Origin: Taudactylus pleione
Taxonomy: Eukaryota > Chordata > Amphibia > Anura > Myobatrachidae
NCBI GenBank assembly: GCA_031769625.1
Contig: JAUIMM010000113.1
Location: 10,613,001 to 10,677,000 of the forward strand
Direction of reading: 5' to 3'
DNA length: 64,000 nucleotides
The notes under the pieces are model-generated. The model did not search any database. It saw nothing but the letters and a program-made list of their open reading frames with translations, and was not told the DNA's origin. The position numbers and the translations under genes are program-made. Below are positions 33,799-45,100 of the stretch, in pieces. Position 1 is the stretch's first letter; each line of letters starts with the position of its first letter.

Positions 33799-34192
33799 CT
33801 ACGGAGGCAAGATGTCGTCCTCATCCACCGATTCCTCACCCTCTTCAGTGTTGTGTACATCCTCATCCTCACAGAGTATTAATTCGTCCCCGCTGGAATC
33901 CACTACCACAGGTCCCTCTGTACGTTCTGGAGGCTGGTCTCCCTGGAAGAGTTGATAATTCATTTTATGAACATCATCTTCTCCGCATTTTGTGGAAGCA
34001 ACCTCCTACGCCTTTCGCTGACAAGGTTCCCGGCTGCACTAAACACTCTTTCGGAGTACACACTGGAGGGGGGGCAACTCAGGTAAAATAGAGCCAGTTT
34101 GTACAGGGACTTCCAAATTGCTTCTTTTTCCTGCCAGTACAGGTACGGACTGTCTGACATGCCTACTTGGATGCTGTCACCGATGTAATCCT
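33799..34192 (-). pseudogene. Transposase 3' remnant of element 4
   Basis: It covers D-Y-I-G-D-S-I-Q-V-G through S-E-R-V-F-S-A-A-G and R-R-R-R-L-L-P-Q-N-A-E-K, corresponding to about residues 906-1037 of the intact protein. A base is lost at 'gttcataaaatg', as in element 2, and the frame breaks after F-I-K. The E/D-rich tail is shortened by deletion of a repeated acidic codon block. Confidence 0.85.
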
Positions 34193-34790
34193 TTAACAGA
34201 CAGACGCACGCTTGTCGCTGCTGCTTTAAGGATGCAGGTGCGGCTACAACCCACACATTTCACAAAGACAGAAAAAAAAAGAAGAATTTTTTTATTGTTT
34301 GTGGAGCGCACTTTGAGGGTTACACCACCCTTTAACAGACAGACGCACGCTTGTCGCTGCTGCTTTGAGGATGCAAGTGCGGCTACAGCCCACACAATTC
34401 ACAAAGACAGAAAAAAAAAGAAGAATTTTTTTATTGTTTTTGGAGCGCACTTTGAGGGTTACACCACCCTTTAACAGACAGATGCACGCTTGTCGCTGCT
34501 GCTTTAAGGATGCAGGTGCGGCTACAGCCCACACATTTCACAAAGACAGAAAAAAAAAAAGAATATTTTTATTGTTTGTGGAGCACACTTTGAGGGTGTC
34601 ACCACCCTTTAACAGACAGACACACGCTTGTCGCTGCTGCTTTAAGGATGCAGGTGCGGCTACAGCCCACACATTTCACAAAGAGAAAAAAAAAGAAGAA
34701 TTTTTTTATTGTTTGTGGAGCGCACTTTGAGGGTTACACCACCCTTTAACAGACAGACGCACGCTTGTCGCTGCTGCTTTGAGGATGCAG
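34193..34790 (-). repeat. Type 2 tandem array in element 4, ~4-5 units
   Basis: The ~137-bp units carry 'gtagccgcacctgcatcc' and tgttaaagggtggtgtaacc, as in element 2 but with far fewer copies. The ends of the array meet transposase sequence at the same junctions as in elements 2 and 5. Confidence 0.9.
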
Positions 34791-35111
34791 GTGGAATCTA
34801 GACGGGATTTGGAACCGGGGACACACTACCTCCATCAATTGTCTAAATCCCACTGCACTAATGGCGGATACCGGACGCACGTCTAACACCAACATAGCAG
34901 TCAAGGCCTCAGTTATACGTTTTGCTTCAGCATGACTGCTGTCGTACTTCATCCTCATCGCTGTGGACTGTTGGAGGGTCAATTGTTTAGTAAAAGTAGT
35001 GGTGTTCCTACTTCCTCTCTGGGATGATGAACAACTCCCAGCAGCAGCAACAGCACTAGGAGGAAGTGGTTCTTGATCTTTCCCTATTTTATTTTTATCG
35101 GTCCTAAATTT
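34791..35111 (-). pseudogene. Transposase 5' remnant of element 4, start codon lost
   Basis: It matches the 5' remnant of element 2 (first ~23 residues joined to about residues 382-468). Next to the start the copy lacks about ten bases, reading 'ttatcggtcctaaatttatg' where the intact element has 'ttatcggagaaagtttggtc'. The ATG is also changed to ATT, so not even a truncated protein would begin here. Confidence 0.85.
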
Positions 35112-35127
35112 ATGTTATATTGATATA

Positions 35128-36110
35128 TACGTGCGGCTAAGGCGCACACAAACACAGAAAATATTTTTTTATTTTTGCTGGAGAGTAATGCACTTTGTGG
35201 GTTACACCACCCTTTAAGAAATGAGCCAGCCGGCTCTTTACTTATGGGACACAGGCGCACGCTTGGCGCTGCTCCTTTGTTGATGCGTGTGCAGCCACAG
35301 TGCACACAATTCACAAACACAGAAAATATTTTTTTATTTGGTTTAAAGTGTACTTTTGGGGTTACAGCACCCTTTAACGGTCAAGCCAGCCGGCCCTTTA
35401 CTTATGACACAGGCGCACGCTTGGCACTACTTTGTTGATGCACGTGCGGCTACTGCGCACACAATTCACAAACACAGAAAATATTTTTTTATTTGGACTG
35501 GAGTGTACTTTGGGGGTTACAGCACCTTTTAAAGGTCAAGCCAGCCGGCCCTTTACTTATGACACAGGCGCACGCTTGGCACTACTTTGTTGATGCACGT
35601 GCGGCTACTGCGCACACAATTCACAAACACAGAAAATAATTTTTTATTTGGTTTGGAGTGTACTTTGGGGGTTACAGCACCCTTTAACGGTCAAGCCAGC
35701 CGGCCCTTTACTTATGACACAGGCGCACGCTTGGCACTACTTTGTTGATGCACGTGCGGCTACTGCGCACACAATTCACAAACACAGAAAATATTTTTTA
35801 TTTGGACTGGAGTGTACTTTGGGGGTTACAGCACCTTTTAAAGGTCAAGCCAGCCGGCCCTTTACTTATGACACAGGCGCACGCTTGGCACTACTTTGTT
35901 GATGCACGTGCGGCTACTGCGCACACAATTCACAAACACAGGAAATAATTTTTTATTTGGTTTGGAGTGTACTTTGGGGGTTACAGCACCCTTTAACGGT
36001 CAAGCCAGCCGGCCCTTTACTTATGACACAGGCGCACGCTTGGCACTACTTTGTTGATGCACGTGCGGCTACTGCACACACAATTCACAAACACAGAAAA
36101 AATATTATTT
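35128..36110 (-). repeat. Type 1 tandem array in element 4, ~6 units
   Basis: Units are about 155 bp, slightly shorter than in elements 1-3 because 'cagtccaaacc' is reduced in the tract before the A-run. The copy next to the transposase is the diverged transition unit also seen in elements 2 and 5. Confidence 0.92.
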
Positions 36111-36656
36111 TTTTAGCACTTGGGGGGAGCACCCCTGATGTACAGAGCACCCCCTGGACAACACTACAGCACCCCTTTAGGACTGGGACACTGCACAGGA
36201 CTTTGGAGTGGACACAGCCCCTATGGACAACTGACTGCACAACACAGTCCAGCCAGCCCCTATGGACTTTGAAGTAGTGGACACAGCCCCTATTAACAAC
36301 AGCAGCACAGCACAACACAGCCAGCCCCTATGGACTTTGAAGTAGTGGACACAGCCCCTATGGACAACAGCAGCACAGCGCAGCACAGCACAGCATAACC
36401 CCACTCTGCACTACACTACACTACACAGCCCAGCCAGCCCTAACTCCCACCCTCCCTCTTCACTGTCCACAGCCGAGTGAGAAAATGACGCCGACGCGGG
36501 TACCTTATATAGGATCCAAAACCCGCGAGACCCGGAAGGCGGGATGATGACGTTTTGCCTCGATTTCAGATCCGAGTCAGGCGGGAAAAGTCGAGCCTGA
36601 CTCGGATCGGCCTCGGATCGGGGGGGATTTCAGAAATCCGAACCCGCTCACCCCTA

Positions 36657-36788
36657 ATATATATACATATATAGACATATATATATGTGTATACATTTAT
36701 ATATACATACATTTATATATATGTGTGTGTATGTATATATATATATATATATATATATAGTGCTCCAGATACTTTCAATAAGACACAC

Positions 36789-36874
<86 letters not shown>

Positions 36875-36911
36875 ACACATATATATATATACACACCTAT
36901 CTTTAACTATC

Positions 36912-36963
<52 letters not shown>

Positions 36964-36989
36964 ATATATATTATATATATGTGTGTTTG

Positions 36990-37031
<42 letters not shown>

Positions 37032-37035
37032 AGTA
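36657..37035. repeat. Long TA/CA microsatellite with an embedded 35-bp fragment
   Basis: Mostly TA with CA and ATGT tracts. At about 36,762-36,795 it is interrupted by gtgctccagatactttcaat, 'aagacacaccactac', which matches the reverse complement of 5,703-5,736, next to another TA microsatellite. Confidence 0.85.
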
Positions 37036-39185
37036 TATAACATACAGATGAGATTACACCACCTCCTCTCATAGTCAGTCAATGACAGATGCAGCACTGA
37101 CAAAACCACTCTAATATAGCCAGAGTCAGAGTGAGAGAGTGAGAAAGGCTGCCTCCTTTGTTTTTGAATTATGCTGCTGGCTGTCTTACCTGTGGCCTGC
37201 AGTGATTCTTCGCAAAGGCTGGCTGGGGGCCTAGGCGTCTATTAGATGGAGGCGGAGCTGCCGTAAGTTGTTACTCACGGCTCTGCTCCGCAAAGGCCCA
37301 TGGGAGGTGTAGCAGCCCCAGGGCATGTGCAGCATGCCCTCCCGTGGCCATCTTGGTTTCTCCTGTAGACAGAATGAGCTTCTATGCAGAAGCTCATTCT
37401 GACTAAGGGCCGGGCGGATGCGGATCCCTGTCACAAGTCACATGACTGGCCTGCCATCCGCTGCGCAGCCCGATCGGAGAGCTCCGATCGTGGCAGTGCG
37501 CTGGGAGGGAGCGCGGGTGCTGGGAGGGAGTGCGGGTAGCAGCGCCAGCATCGCTGTAGAGGTGGGAGGCTGGGAGCAGTGGCACAGAGAAGGGGGTCCG
37601 CTGCAAATATGGCTCCTCGGGCATTAATACGCCCCTGTGCACAGTCCTCTCCTTGATGAAATATATGTTTCTGAAAACTGTCATAATTAAACACACACAC
37701 AACTTTGCTCACGCCCGCTCTTAACTTATCCTACATGTGACTGCTCCATTACTAGGCAGCTATGCTCCGTCAGCCATAGGCGCAGAGAAGAATGCGGTGG
37801 GTGTAACTCAGTATTGATCTGTAACTCAGTATTGAGCGTGGTTGCGTACGTTTAGCTCTGGAGCATGCGCAGTGGGAAACCACAAAAGATCTGTCTGTAA
37901 AACTCTGCATGGGCCCTAATATGATTAAAAAACGTAACTTCTATTTAAAATTTAGCACTCCAAAACTCACATTTAAAGTAATAAAAGAACAGTAATATGG
38001 CTGGAAACTAGAGAGAAACTGTTTGCTGTGACATAAACTGCTGCTAATTTGGTTTTGTATTACTGTAATTCATACCACCAAACTATGCCGATTGAGGCGG
38101 AACAGTCCCAATTTGGAGCAACCGTCTCGCCTTTCTGATTGTCAGGACTCTGTCCAGTTGCAGGTACAGTTGGAACTGGTATGTCAATACATTGAAGTGG
38201 TGTTTTTGTGTAGGGAAGGGGCGTGGTCTAGCATGCTCTGAGAGGTGTGGCCATGCCCACTTTGATGCACCTTTTACCATAGCTGGATGGGGAAACGCCC
38301 CCTTCTGGCCTTGTCAGCTTTTGCATTTTCGGATGCCTGGGAGGTATGTTAATTCATGTAACGTTGGAGGGACTTTCATAACATGTGAATGGAGTTCATA
38401 TTTTAATACTACTTTATAAAAAAAAATAGTTTATGTTCCTTTATCGATGTAGTAATTCTAGTTAAAAAGTGACAAAAAACAAGCTGCCAGCTCCTCTTAA
38501 AATAGCACATAGACTTCTACTGTACTTTTTTTCTTTATTTTTACATTGTCCTTCGGATATATGTGGCACAAAGCAGTTCAACAATGTCTGCTGCTGTTAC
38601 GGGAAGAGGAATAGAATCATTTTGATCTCTAATATAATTGGATTCACAATGATCAGTCCAAAAATAGATATGAAAGAATCTAAGGCTGGTTGCATTTCTA
38701 TACAGTTCATATTTATAGCGGAAAAAAGTACAATATCAAAAGGACCCTTTGTGTTATGAGCAGAATAACTAGTATTGTTGGCTGTAACATCTTTCAACTA
38801 ATTGCAATTATAATGGAACGAAGATCAGACAGAGATGTTGGCGATTACTGAAGTAGAATTAAGCCTCAAAAATGATTTAATTCACATTGTAAAAGGGGAT
38901 ACAAAGGGGCTTTCTTTACATGCCAGAGTATGGTCAGTCACAACAATAATCAGAAATGGGGTCACTATATGCTGCTGAGTACTCCCTTGGGTACATCCAC
39001 CCAACATGCGCCCATACATAGGTAAATCCATGCACATAACTAAAGCTCAGAGAGAGAACAGCTGTGGGCCCAATTTAGGTATCTTTCTGTGTAGCCAAAC
39101 TCTAAAGATTTCACCATTATACTCTTAAAGGATAGCAAGGAGAACAGTAACTAAGGAGTTACTGATGGGGCGCTACCATGGGAAT
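37036..39185. other. Non-coding stretch without recognised genes
   Basis: The part at 37,200-37,650 is GC-richer (agctccgatcgtggcagtgc, 'gctgggagggagcgcgggtgc') but shows no convincing exon, splice pair or conserved protein. The remainder is AT-rich. The open frames here are short and unlike any family I recognise. Confidence 0.4.
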
Positions 39186-39590
39186 CAGTATGATATACCG
39201 CGGTTCAAATCCAGACAGCGGAAGCCCGGCAGGGGTGAAGAGCTAAAAAAGGTAAGTACTAACTAAGTTTATTCTACCCCATAACCCTCCTTTAGGGGTG
39301 CCTAACCCTAACCTCTCCCCCAAGTGCCTAACTCCCCTCTAAGTGCCTAAACCTTATCCCCCCCCAACAGCCTAACCCTAACCTTCCTCCAAGGGTGCCT
39401 AACCCTAAGTCCCCCCCGTGGCTGTCCGCTCCCAGCTTACCTTCGATCGGCATGCCGGGTGTTGGGCTCCCGGCGTAGGTCTAATGACAGGCATCTGGAT
39501 TTCGACGCCTGTCATTAGTACCTTGCCGGGATTTGACAGTCAGGAAGTCGGCAGTCGGCATTGCAACCGTCGGGTTCCTGACTGCATCCC
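39186..39590. mobile_element. MITE copy A with CCTAACCC-rich interior
   Basis: The left part has 'ggttcaaatccagacagcgg', the interior repeats of ccctaacc / gcctaaccctaa separated by C-runs, and the right part 'cagtcggcattgcaaccgtc' and gactgcatccc. It matches the elements at 52208-52622 (same orientation) and 57555-58022 (opposite). Ends are partly inverted. The telomere-like words are degenerate and spaced, not a telomere. Confidence 0.55.
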
Positions 39591-39796
39591 CTCGCATGTG
39601 GTGTGTGTATCTAATGATGTAGTGAGCAGCTGGATAGATAGGAGGATAGTCAGTCCTCACATGCAAATAAATGAACAGAGAAAACATCGCTCTAAATAAT
39701 AATTGTAAACATTGGACACAATCAATACAAGATTTAATGTCAAGAATTCATATGCACATAACAATAAAAAGCACATGTGGGTGTATAGATAAAACT

Positions 39797-40348
39797 GTGG
39801 CCCTCATTCAGAGCCGTACGCTCTGAGCAGAGCGCACGCTCTGAATGAGGGCCGTCCTCCATAACTATGGAGCGTCCCCCTGGATGCTCGTATAGCTGTG
39901 GGTCACCACCCACAGCCTATACGAGCGTGCAGTTTGATGGCCGCGATGGTCGTGACCATCGCGACCATCGAAACTGCGAGCCAGAGCCTGCGGTTGAGGT
40001 TTTCAACCGCAAGGCCCGGAGTGATTTTGGCTCTATCAGAGCCAAAATCACTCCCACTGACATCACTAGTGATGTCAGTGGGCTGGCTTCTGACGGGAGG
40101 CGTTCCCTTGGGAACGCCCCCGTCAGGGAGGCACGCCCCCGGCACGCCCACCAAAGGGGGCGTGCTGTCAATCAACATCGACAGCACTCCCCCTTTGATC
40201 AGACACAACAAGCGAAGGACTTTCCTTCGCTCGTCGCGTCTGGCGCATGCGCACGACGGAGCTCCCGCCGTCGTGCGCATGCGCAGTGCACAACATTGAC
40301 CCACTTGCGAGCGGACAGCCGCTTGCGAGTGGGTCTGAATCAGGGCCT
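39797..40348. mobile_element. Multi-hairpin element: about ten consecutive palindromes
   Basis: The ends are ggccctcattcaga and its near inverse tctgaatcagggcc. Between them almost every base belongs to a short stem-loop. Examples are 'gctcgtatagctgtgggt' with its inverse, gcgatggtcgtgaccatcgc, gattttggctctatcagagc with its inverse, tgacatcactagtgatgtca (perfect palindrome), 'ggcgttcccttgggaacgcc', gcgaaggactttccttcgc, and 'gcgcatgcgcacgacgg' with its inverse. It is nested in the foldback element, and a 3-bp target repeat (tgt/tat) is possible but imperfect. There is no coding frame. Confidence 0.65.
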
Positions 40349-40391
40349 ATATCAGCACAATAAGTATATCAGCACAATAACAAATGTACAA

Positions 40392-40462
40392 GTTTCACTG
40401 CATACAGTCACAGCTTTATCAAAGGGGTCCTTTGATAAAGCTGAGACTGTACACAGTGAGAC
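40392..40462. repeat. 70-bp hairpin
   Basis: The arm 'cagctttatcaaagg' pairs with 'cctttgataaagctg'. Outer pairing extends through 'actgtacacagtgagac' against gtttcactgcatacagt. It lies inside the foldback element; function unknown. Confidence 0.6.
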
Positions 40463-40986
40463 GCATTAGGAAGTGGCTGATTCACCCTCCATTACTTAAT
40501 ACCCAGCGGGAGCTCATCCTTATTTGCCTACATTGGTGTTTTAGACAGCTGTCATACCACTAGCAGACCGGACCTGTACCATAGGGGACTACTTTCATTG
40601 CAAAAGCTTTGCCAGCATTGCTAAAGGACCCCATACTATCATTTGGACACTGGAACTGGTAACTATACACTTATGCTGGACATATCTCTTCACAAAACAC
40701 CAAAAAGATAATTTGTGATTATGGACTTTATTCTATATTCATGCTCCTACATTAACTGCTTGGGACAAAACCATTCACTCATGTGGATTGGGTGATTTTT
40801 ACTCTTCATTTTTTACTCTATATTATATTGCTGATATAGTTTTATCTATACACCTTCATGTGCTTTTTATTGTTATGTGCATATGAATTCTTGAGATTAA
40901 ATCTTGTATTGATTATGATCAATGTTTAGAGTTATTATTTAGAGCGATGTTTTCTCTGTAGTTCTTAAAGGGTAGCAATCAGATCA

Positions 40987-41520
40987 CAATAATGACTGGC
41001 AGATAACAATGACTGGCAGATAACAATAATGACTGGCAGATAGCAATGAATGGCAGATAACAATAATGACTGGCAGATAGCAATGACTGGCAGATAACAA
41101 TAATGACTGGCAGATAATAATAATGACTGGCAGATAACAATGACTGGCAAATAATAATAATGACTGGCAGATAACAATAATGATTGGCAGATAACAATGA
41201 CTGGCAGATAACATGAATGACTGGCAGATAGCAATGACTGGCAGATAGCAATGACTGGCAGATAACAATACTGACTGGCAGATAACAATACTGACTGGCA
41301 GATAGCAATGACTGGCAGATAACAATAATGACTGGCAGATAGCAATGACTGGCAGATAACAATAATGACTGGCAGATAGCAATGACTGGCAGATAACAAT
41401 AATGACTGGCAGATAGCAATGACTGGCAGATAGCAATACTGACTGGCAGATAGCAATGACTGGCAGATAACAATAATGACTGGCAGATAGCAATGACTGG
41501 CAGATAACAATAATGACTGT
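40987..41520. repeat. Minisatellite of alternating 17- and 20-bp units, 28 full copies
   Basis: The units are caataatgactggcagataa (20 bp) and caatgactggcagataa (17 bp), differing by one AAT triplet and often alternating to give a 37-bp dimer. Variants include 'gaatggcagataa', 'actgactggcagataa' and tggcaaataa. All three minus-strand frames stay open across it because the unit lacks stops on that strand. That reflects composition, not coding. Confidence 0.95.
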
Positions 41521-41702
41521 GATCACAAGTGAAATATTAAAAAATCAGCACCCATAGACTAAATGAATGAACAGAGATTCTTTGGGAGTGAAAATGTCAG
41601 TGTATTATGACTGTAATTACATTTATTGGTAATATGTTATTCAAAAGTGAATGAGAGGGGGTGGTAGAGGTAGAGAATACACCATCATTGTATACTCTAT
41701 GG

Positions 41703-41887
41703 CAGAGGTTCCCAAACTCGGTCCTTAAGGCACCCTAACAGTCCAGGTTTTAAGGATATCCATGATTGAACAGAGGTGACTTAATTAGTACCTCAGTAAG
41801 TTTGATTTAACCACCTGTGCTCAAGCATGGATATTTCTAAAACCTGAACTGTCGGGGTGCCTTGAGGACCGCGTTTGGGAACCTCTG
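41703..41887. mobile_element. hAT-type MITE with 8-bp target duplication
   Basis: The left end cagaggttcccaaactcggt and the right end 'cgcgtttgggaacctctg' are inverse. Inner sequence is also palindromic ('ccttaaggcaccc' with gggtgccttgagg). The flanks CTCTATGG (41695-41702) and CTCTATAA (41888-41895) agree at six of eight positions, as expected for an aged hAT target duplication. It is 185 bp and non-coding. Confidence 0.75.
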
Positions 41888-42640
41888 CTCTATAAATTTG
41901 ATTTAAAAGGTGCGAATCGTGTTCCATAATGCTATTCCACATAACACCTACACCGATTTTCATTTTCTCAGATACAGGTACACAAAATAATCGGAAATTT
42001 TGCCACAGTGCCAGGGTCCTGTATACACGCACCCCTGCATCATGTCCACTAATTGAATTCACCCCTGTGACTCTAGAGGGATAGTGGAATCCAATGTACA
42101 ATTAGTGCAATTTGATAATGACAATACATATGGACAGATGCAGTCTAGATCAGCCATGCACAATCTATGGACCTAACATAGGAGCCCCAGACAGAGCCGC
42201 CACTATGGTAGTGTTAATATTTTACTCTTCCTCCTAAAGATTATTTTCTTTAACATTTTTGTTCTGCATCTGACATGGGGAAGAAGTGTGGTAATTACTC
42301 ATCGGGGTGGGACACAACAGAGGTTACCTGTGACAGGCAGCCTGGCGACCAATCAAATTAGCTGCCATGCATCTGCCTTTGCAGATAATGTAATTATTAC
42401 ACCACAAGATAGTTACTAAGCATTTTACTGCTCACTGATCTAGTTGTACTCCGACTGACTGAGCCACAGCTTGTAGCCCAGGTAAATACATTTTTTTAAT
42501 GGCTCTCCACACGTCACCATCATTCTGATACACTGCATTATGGAATTAGCCAAAATGGGCAGACAATGAATTTACTGTAGCAACAAAACTGAATTAAATC
42601 GACTGAAGAGTGTCAAATGTACATGTCACATGGCAAAGAC
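41888..42640. other. Non-coding stretch without recognised genes
   Basis: Mixed AT-rich sequence. No splice-supported exon, repeat family or RNA gene was recognised. Confidence 0.4.
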
Positions 42641-42710
<70 letters not shown>

Positions 42711-42733
42711 TAATAATAATAATTAATAATAAA
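42641..42733. repeat. (ATA)n microsatellite
   Basis: Nearly uninterrupted ATA/TAA triplets for about 90 bp, with one AAA interruption near 42,707. Confidence 0.95.
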
Positions 42734-42894
42734 GAAATCAGAGACATGAATTGGTAGATAAAGGTCAGCTATTTATTTGTAAAGCAATATAATGAAACTG
42801 GTGGAGAAGAAAGGACAGCCAGAAATCAGTGCAGCCTGTCAATGTACCATTAAAGGTGGTGTTGCTGCTCCTGTAAAAGTGGTACAGCCTAAAA

Positions 42895-43159
42895 CCACAA
42901 GGAAAAAAGAAAAACAAAAATAGGTTTTACCCCAGCACACTGCAGAAAACCAGCAGAAAAACGTGAATACTACATGATGATATTAGAAATTCAGAGGTAT
43001 TTGTTGCATACATGTAGTATTCAAGTTTTTCTGCTGTTTTTGTGCAGTGTGCTGGGGGGAAACCTTTTTTCGTTTTCCTTGTAGTTCAGAATAAACCCCT
43101 CCCCTTACAAGCACCTGGGAAATACCATTAAGTTGATATGAGCAACCACTATTTTGTAT
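42895..43159. mobile_element. Foldback insertion with 12-bp target duplication
   Basis: The insertion is flanked by tacagcctaaaa at 42883-42894 and 43160-43171. It begins with ~80-bp inverted arms: 'aaggaaaaaagaaaaac', 'ccccagcacactgcag' and 'cgtgaatactacatg' on the left, mirrored by 'catgtagtattcaag', 'tgcagtgtgctgggggg' and 'gttttccttg'. It ends with about 74 bp that is not palindromic. Outside the insertion the flanking repeat continues, which supports the duplication. Confidence 0.55.
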
Positions 43160-43624
43160 TACAGCCTAAAATCAGTCAACTAAGGTGAGTGCACCCCAAA
43201 ACAATAAACTTACACCCAGACTGATGATCTGGCAAAAACAGCCAGTCACAAAAAGTGGTGTGAGAATGGGACAAACAATATAATAAAGACAATATGATGG
43301 TGATAATAAAATATGGGCAGAAATCAGTGCAGCCCGCCCATCCATGCACCACTAAATAATAACAGCAAGCATTGCAGACAGAGACGGCCCTGGGTGCCTT
43401 TATCAACACAAACCAGGGTATAAACTTGATCAACCCATCATGTAACTTTGGTGTGGCTGCCCCTGTAAAAGTGTTGCAGGCGAAAACCATTCAACGAAGG
43501 TGAATGCACCTCAAAACAATAAACTTGCACCCAGGCCGAATGATCTGCTGTCTTTCCAACAAAAATAGCCAACAAAACAACCTAAACAGCAGATCAGCCA
43601 AAAATGGGGGCAAAGGGTGGCAAA

Positions 43625-43935
43625 GGTTGGGCAGCTAATGTTTAACATTACTGCCTCACAGCACTGAGGTCGTGGGTTAAATTCCCACTGCGTGAGTTTC
43701 CTTCGGGTGCTCCGGTTTCCTCTCACACGCCAAAAATATACTGGTAGGTTAATTGGCTCCCAACAAAAATGAACCCTAGTGTGTATGTGTGCGCGTGTAC
43801 ATGTAGTAGAGAAAATAGTTTGTAAGCTCCACTGGGGCAGGGACTGATGAGAATGGCCAAATATTCTCTGTAAAGCGTTGCGGAATATGTGTGTGCTATA
43901 TAAATAACTGGTAATAAATAAATAATAAATAAAAT
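43625..43935 (+). mobile_element. tRNA-like SINE
   Basis: The head has a pol III box-B-like gtgggttaaattccc. The conserved body follows with gtttccttcgggtgctccgg, 'tttcctctcacacgcc', 'taggttaattggctccc', 'ttgtaagctccactgggg', 'cagggactgatgagaatg' and 'gtaaagcgttgcgg'. It closes with ctatataaataactgg and an AATA-rich tail. This order is typical of SINEs common in frogs and fish, from memory. Box A is poorly preserved. Confidence 0.7.
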
Positions 43936-44005
43936 TCCACCAGTCAAAGAGGCAAGGGCCCTAAAGCTACAGTCATAACTAACTCAGCCAAACACACCCC
44001 CTAAG

Positions 44006-44264
44006 CAGGGCCGTAACTAGGGTAATGTGACCAGTGCAATGGCACAGGGCACCGCAGGTCAGGGGGCGCTGTTTGGGCCTGTCAATATTTCAGTTTATTA
44101 TCATTCTCACTTGTAGCTTCCTCTTCTTTATCCCCAGCACCTCCTGGCCTCTCCTATCTCTTCCCTGGCCCTTCCCCATGAGGCCATGGCCCTTTTTCAG
44201 ATGCACTATCTTATGCCAATGCTCTTTCTGGCACAGGGCACCAAAAAGTCTAGATACGGCTCTG
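44006..44264. mobile_element. hAT-type MITE (CAGGGCCGTAACTAGG ends)
   Basis: The left end cagggccgtaactagggt and the right end 'ctagatacggctctg' are imperfect inverses. The flanks CCCCTAAG (43998-44005) and CCCCAAAG (44265-44272) match at seven of eight positions. The interior, including 'gcacagggcaccgcag' and a pyrimidine-rich stretch, is repeated in opposite orientation at 47165-47387. Confidence 0.75.
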
Positions 44265-45100
44265 CCCCAAAGTACTAATACTCTAGATTAAATATCGAAC
44301 ATGTGACTGTAGGTCAGCTCCCAGCCTTGTGGTTTAGACCCTTCAGTTCTTCTAATCCTCCCATGTGCGAGTCACATAAAAAAGATTTAACATAACAATA
44401 AATTAATACTCGTGTTAAGAGTCGTGAACTGGCAGATAAAGGTCAGTTGTTTATTTATAAGGCAATATAATAAAACCATATGGTGACAATCAGAAATCAA
44501 CCCAGCCCATAAACGCACCATTAAATAATAACAAAAATACATTGCAGTCGGAGACATTCTTGGGTGTCCTTATCAACACAAACCAGGGTATCCAACTCCC
44601 CTTTCTAAACTTGATTAACCCATCATGTAAGGGTGGTGTTGCTGCCTGTTAAGGGTGGTGAATCCCAAAACCACTCACCTGAGATGAGTGCACCCTAGAA
44701 CAATAAACCTTGACCCGAGGTGATGAACTGCTATTCTTTCAACTTAAAGCAAGATTCTGACTAATGACTGAGACACAATGCACCAACCTAACCTTCCCTA
44801 ACTAGAACTTGAAACACATCTTCCACAAATACAATTAACCCATCCTCAGTTAAGTGGATGCCATGAGGTTGGGACAGATAAGTATACTGAAAACAAATTA
44901 TAGGGTGGGAAGCAACGAATCCACCATAGGCCAACAAAAAAAATGAATTTAACTGTCACATTAACTTTCTTGAGCGCCTCAAAAATGACCATGAAATTGT
45001 GGACATTTCACCACACAAACCTAGGAACCATACATAACAATCAAGATCAAAAATCATGTACAAAAGCATGCCACAAATCTAAAACTGTTCTTTAAACTAG

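Larger units (their letters stand above)
33163..36656 (-). mobile_element. hAT element 4, short non-autonomous derivative
   Basis: This 3.5-kb element has the family ends and atatatat on both flanks. On the minus strand it has the left end, TATA box (36504-36511), about six type 1 repeats, a transposase 5' remnant, about four to five type 2 repeats, a transposase 3' remnant and the right end. Its breakpoints are the same as in elements 2 and 5, so the three descend from one rearranged ancestor and differ in repeat number. The right-end region near 33,600-33,700 is more diverged than in the other copies. Confidence 0.88.
39675..40959. mobile_element. Foldback element interrupted by a second element
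   Basis: Inverted arms of about 120 bp are clear: acagagaaaacatcgctcta, through aaaaagcacatg to gtatagataaaact, on the left (39,675-39,797), and the inverse at 40,845-40,959. The arms are about 90% alike. The left arm is split by the multi-hairpin element at 39797-40348: after it the sequence resumes with atatcagca, as in the intact right arm. The rest of the interior includes a 70-bp hairpin (40392-40462) and unique sequence without coding potential. Confidence 0.65.
42744..45100. repeat. Three copies of an unidentified dispersed repeat
   Basis: Shared blocks occur at 42,764-42,900 continuing at 43,160-43,250, at 43,300-43,600, and at 44,430-45,100. Examples are agataaaggtcagctattta / agataaaggtcagttgttta, 'cttatcaacacaaacca ggg'-type blocks, and 'gtgcaccccaaaacaataaac'-type blocks. 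Copies differ by many substitutions. The family was not recognised; a LINE or LTR remnant is possible. The first copy is split by the foldback at 42895-43159, and a SINE and a hAT MITE lie between the others. Confidence 0.45.

Noticed and set aside
37231..37712. Possible GC-rich exon or CpG-island promoter
   Set aside because: Overlapping short frames on both strands, no splice pair, no recognisable protein and no neighbouring exon support.
39290..39420. Telomere or interstitial telomere
   Set aside because: CCTAACCC words are irregularly spaced and interrupted, and the same sequence occurs in two other dispersed copies with shared ends, so it is the interior of a MITE.
40965..41526. Three overlapping ~165-180-codon minus-strand frames
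   Set aside because: All three frames are open because the minisatellite unit lacks stops on that strand. The translations are only C-Y-L-P-V-I / C-Q-S-L-L-S-type repeats.
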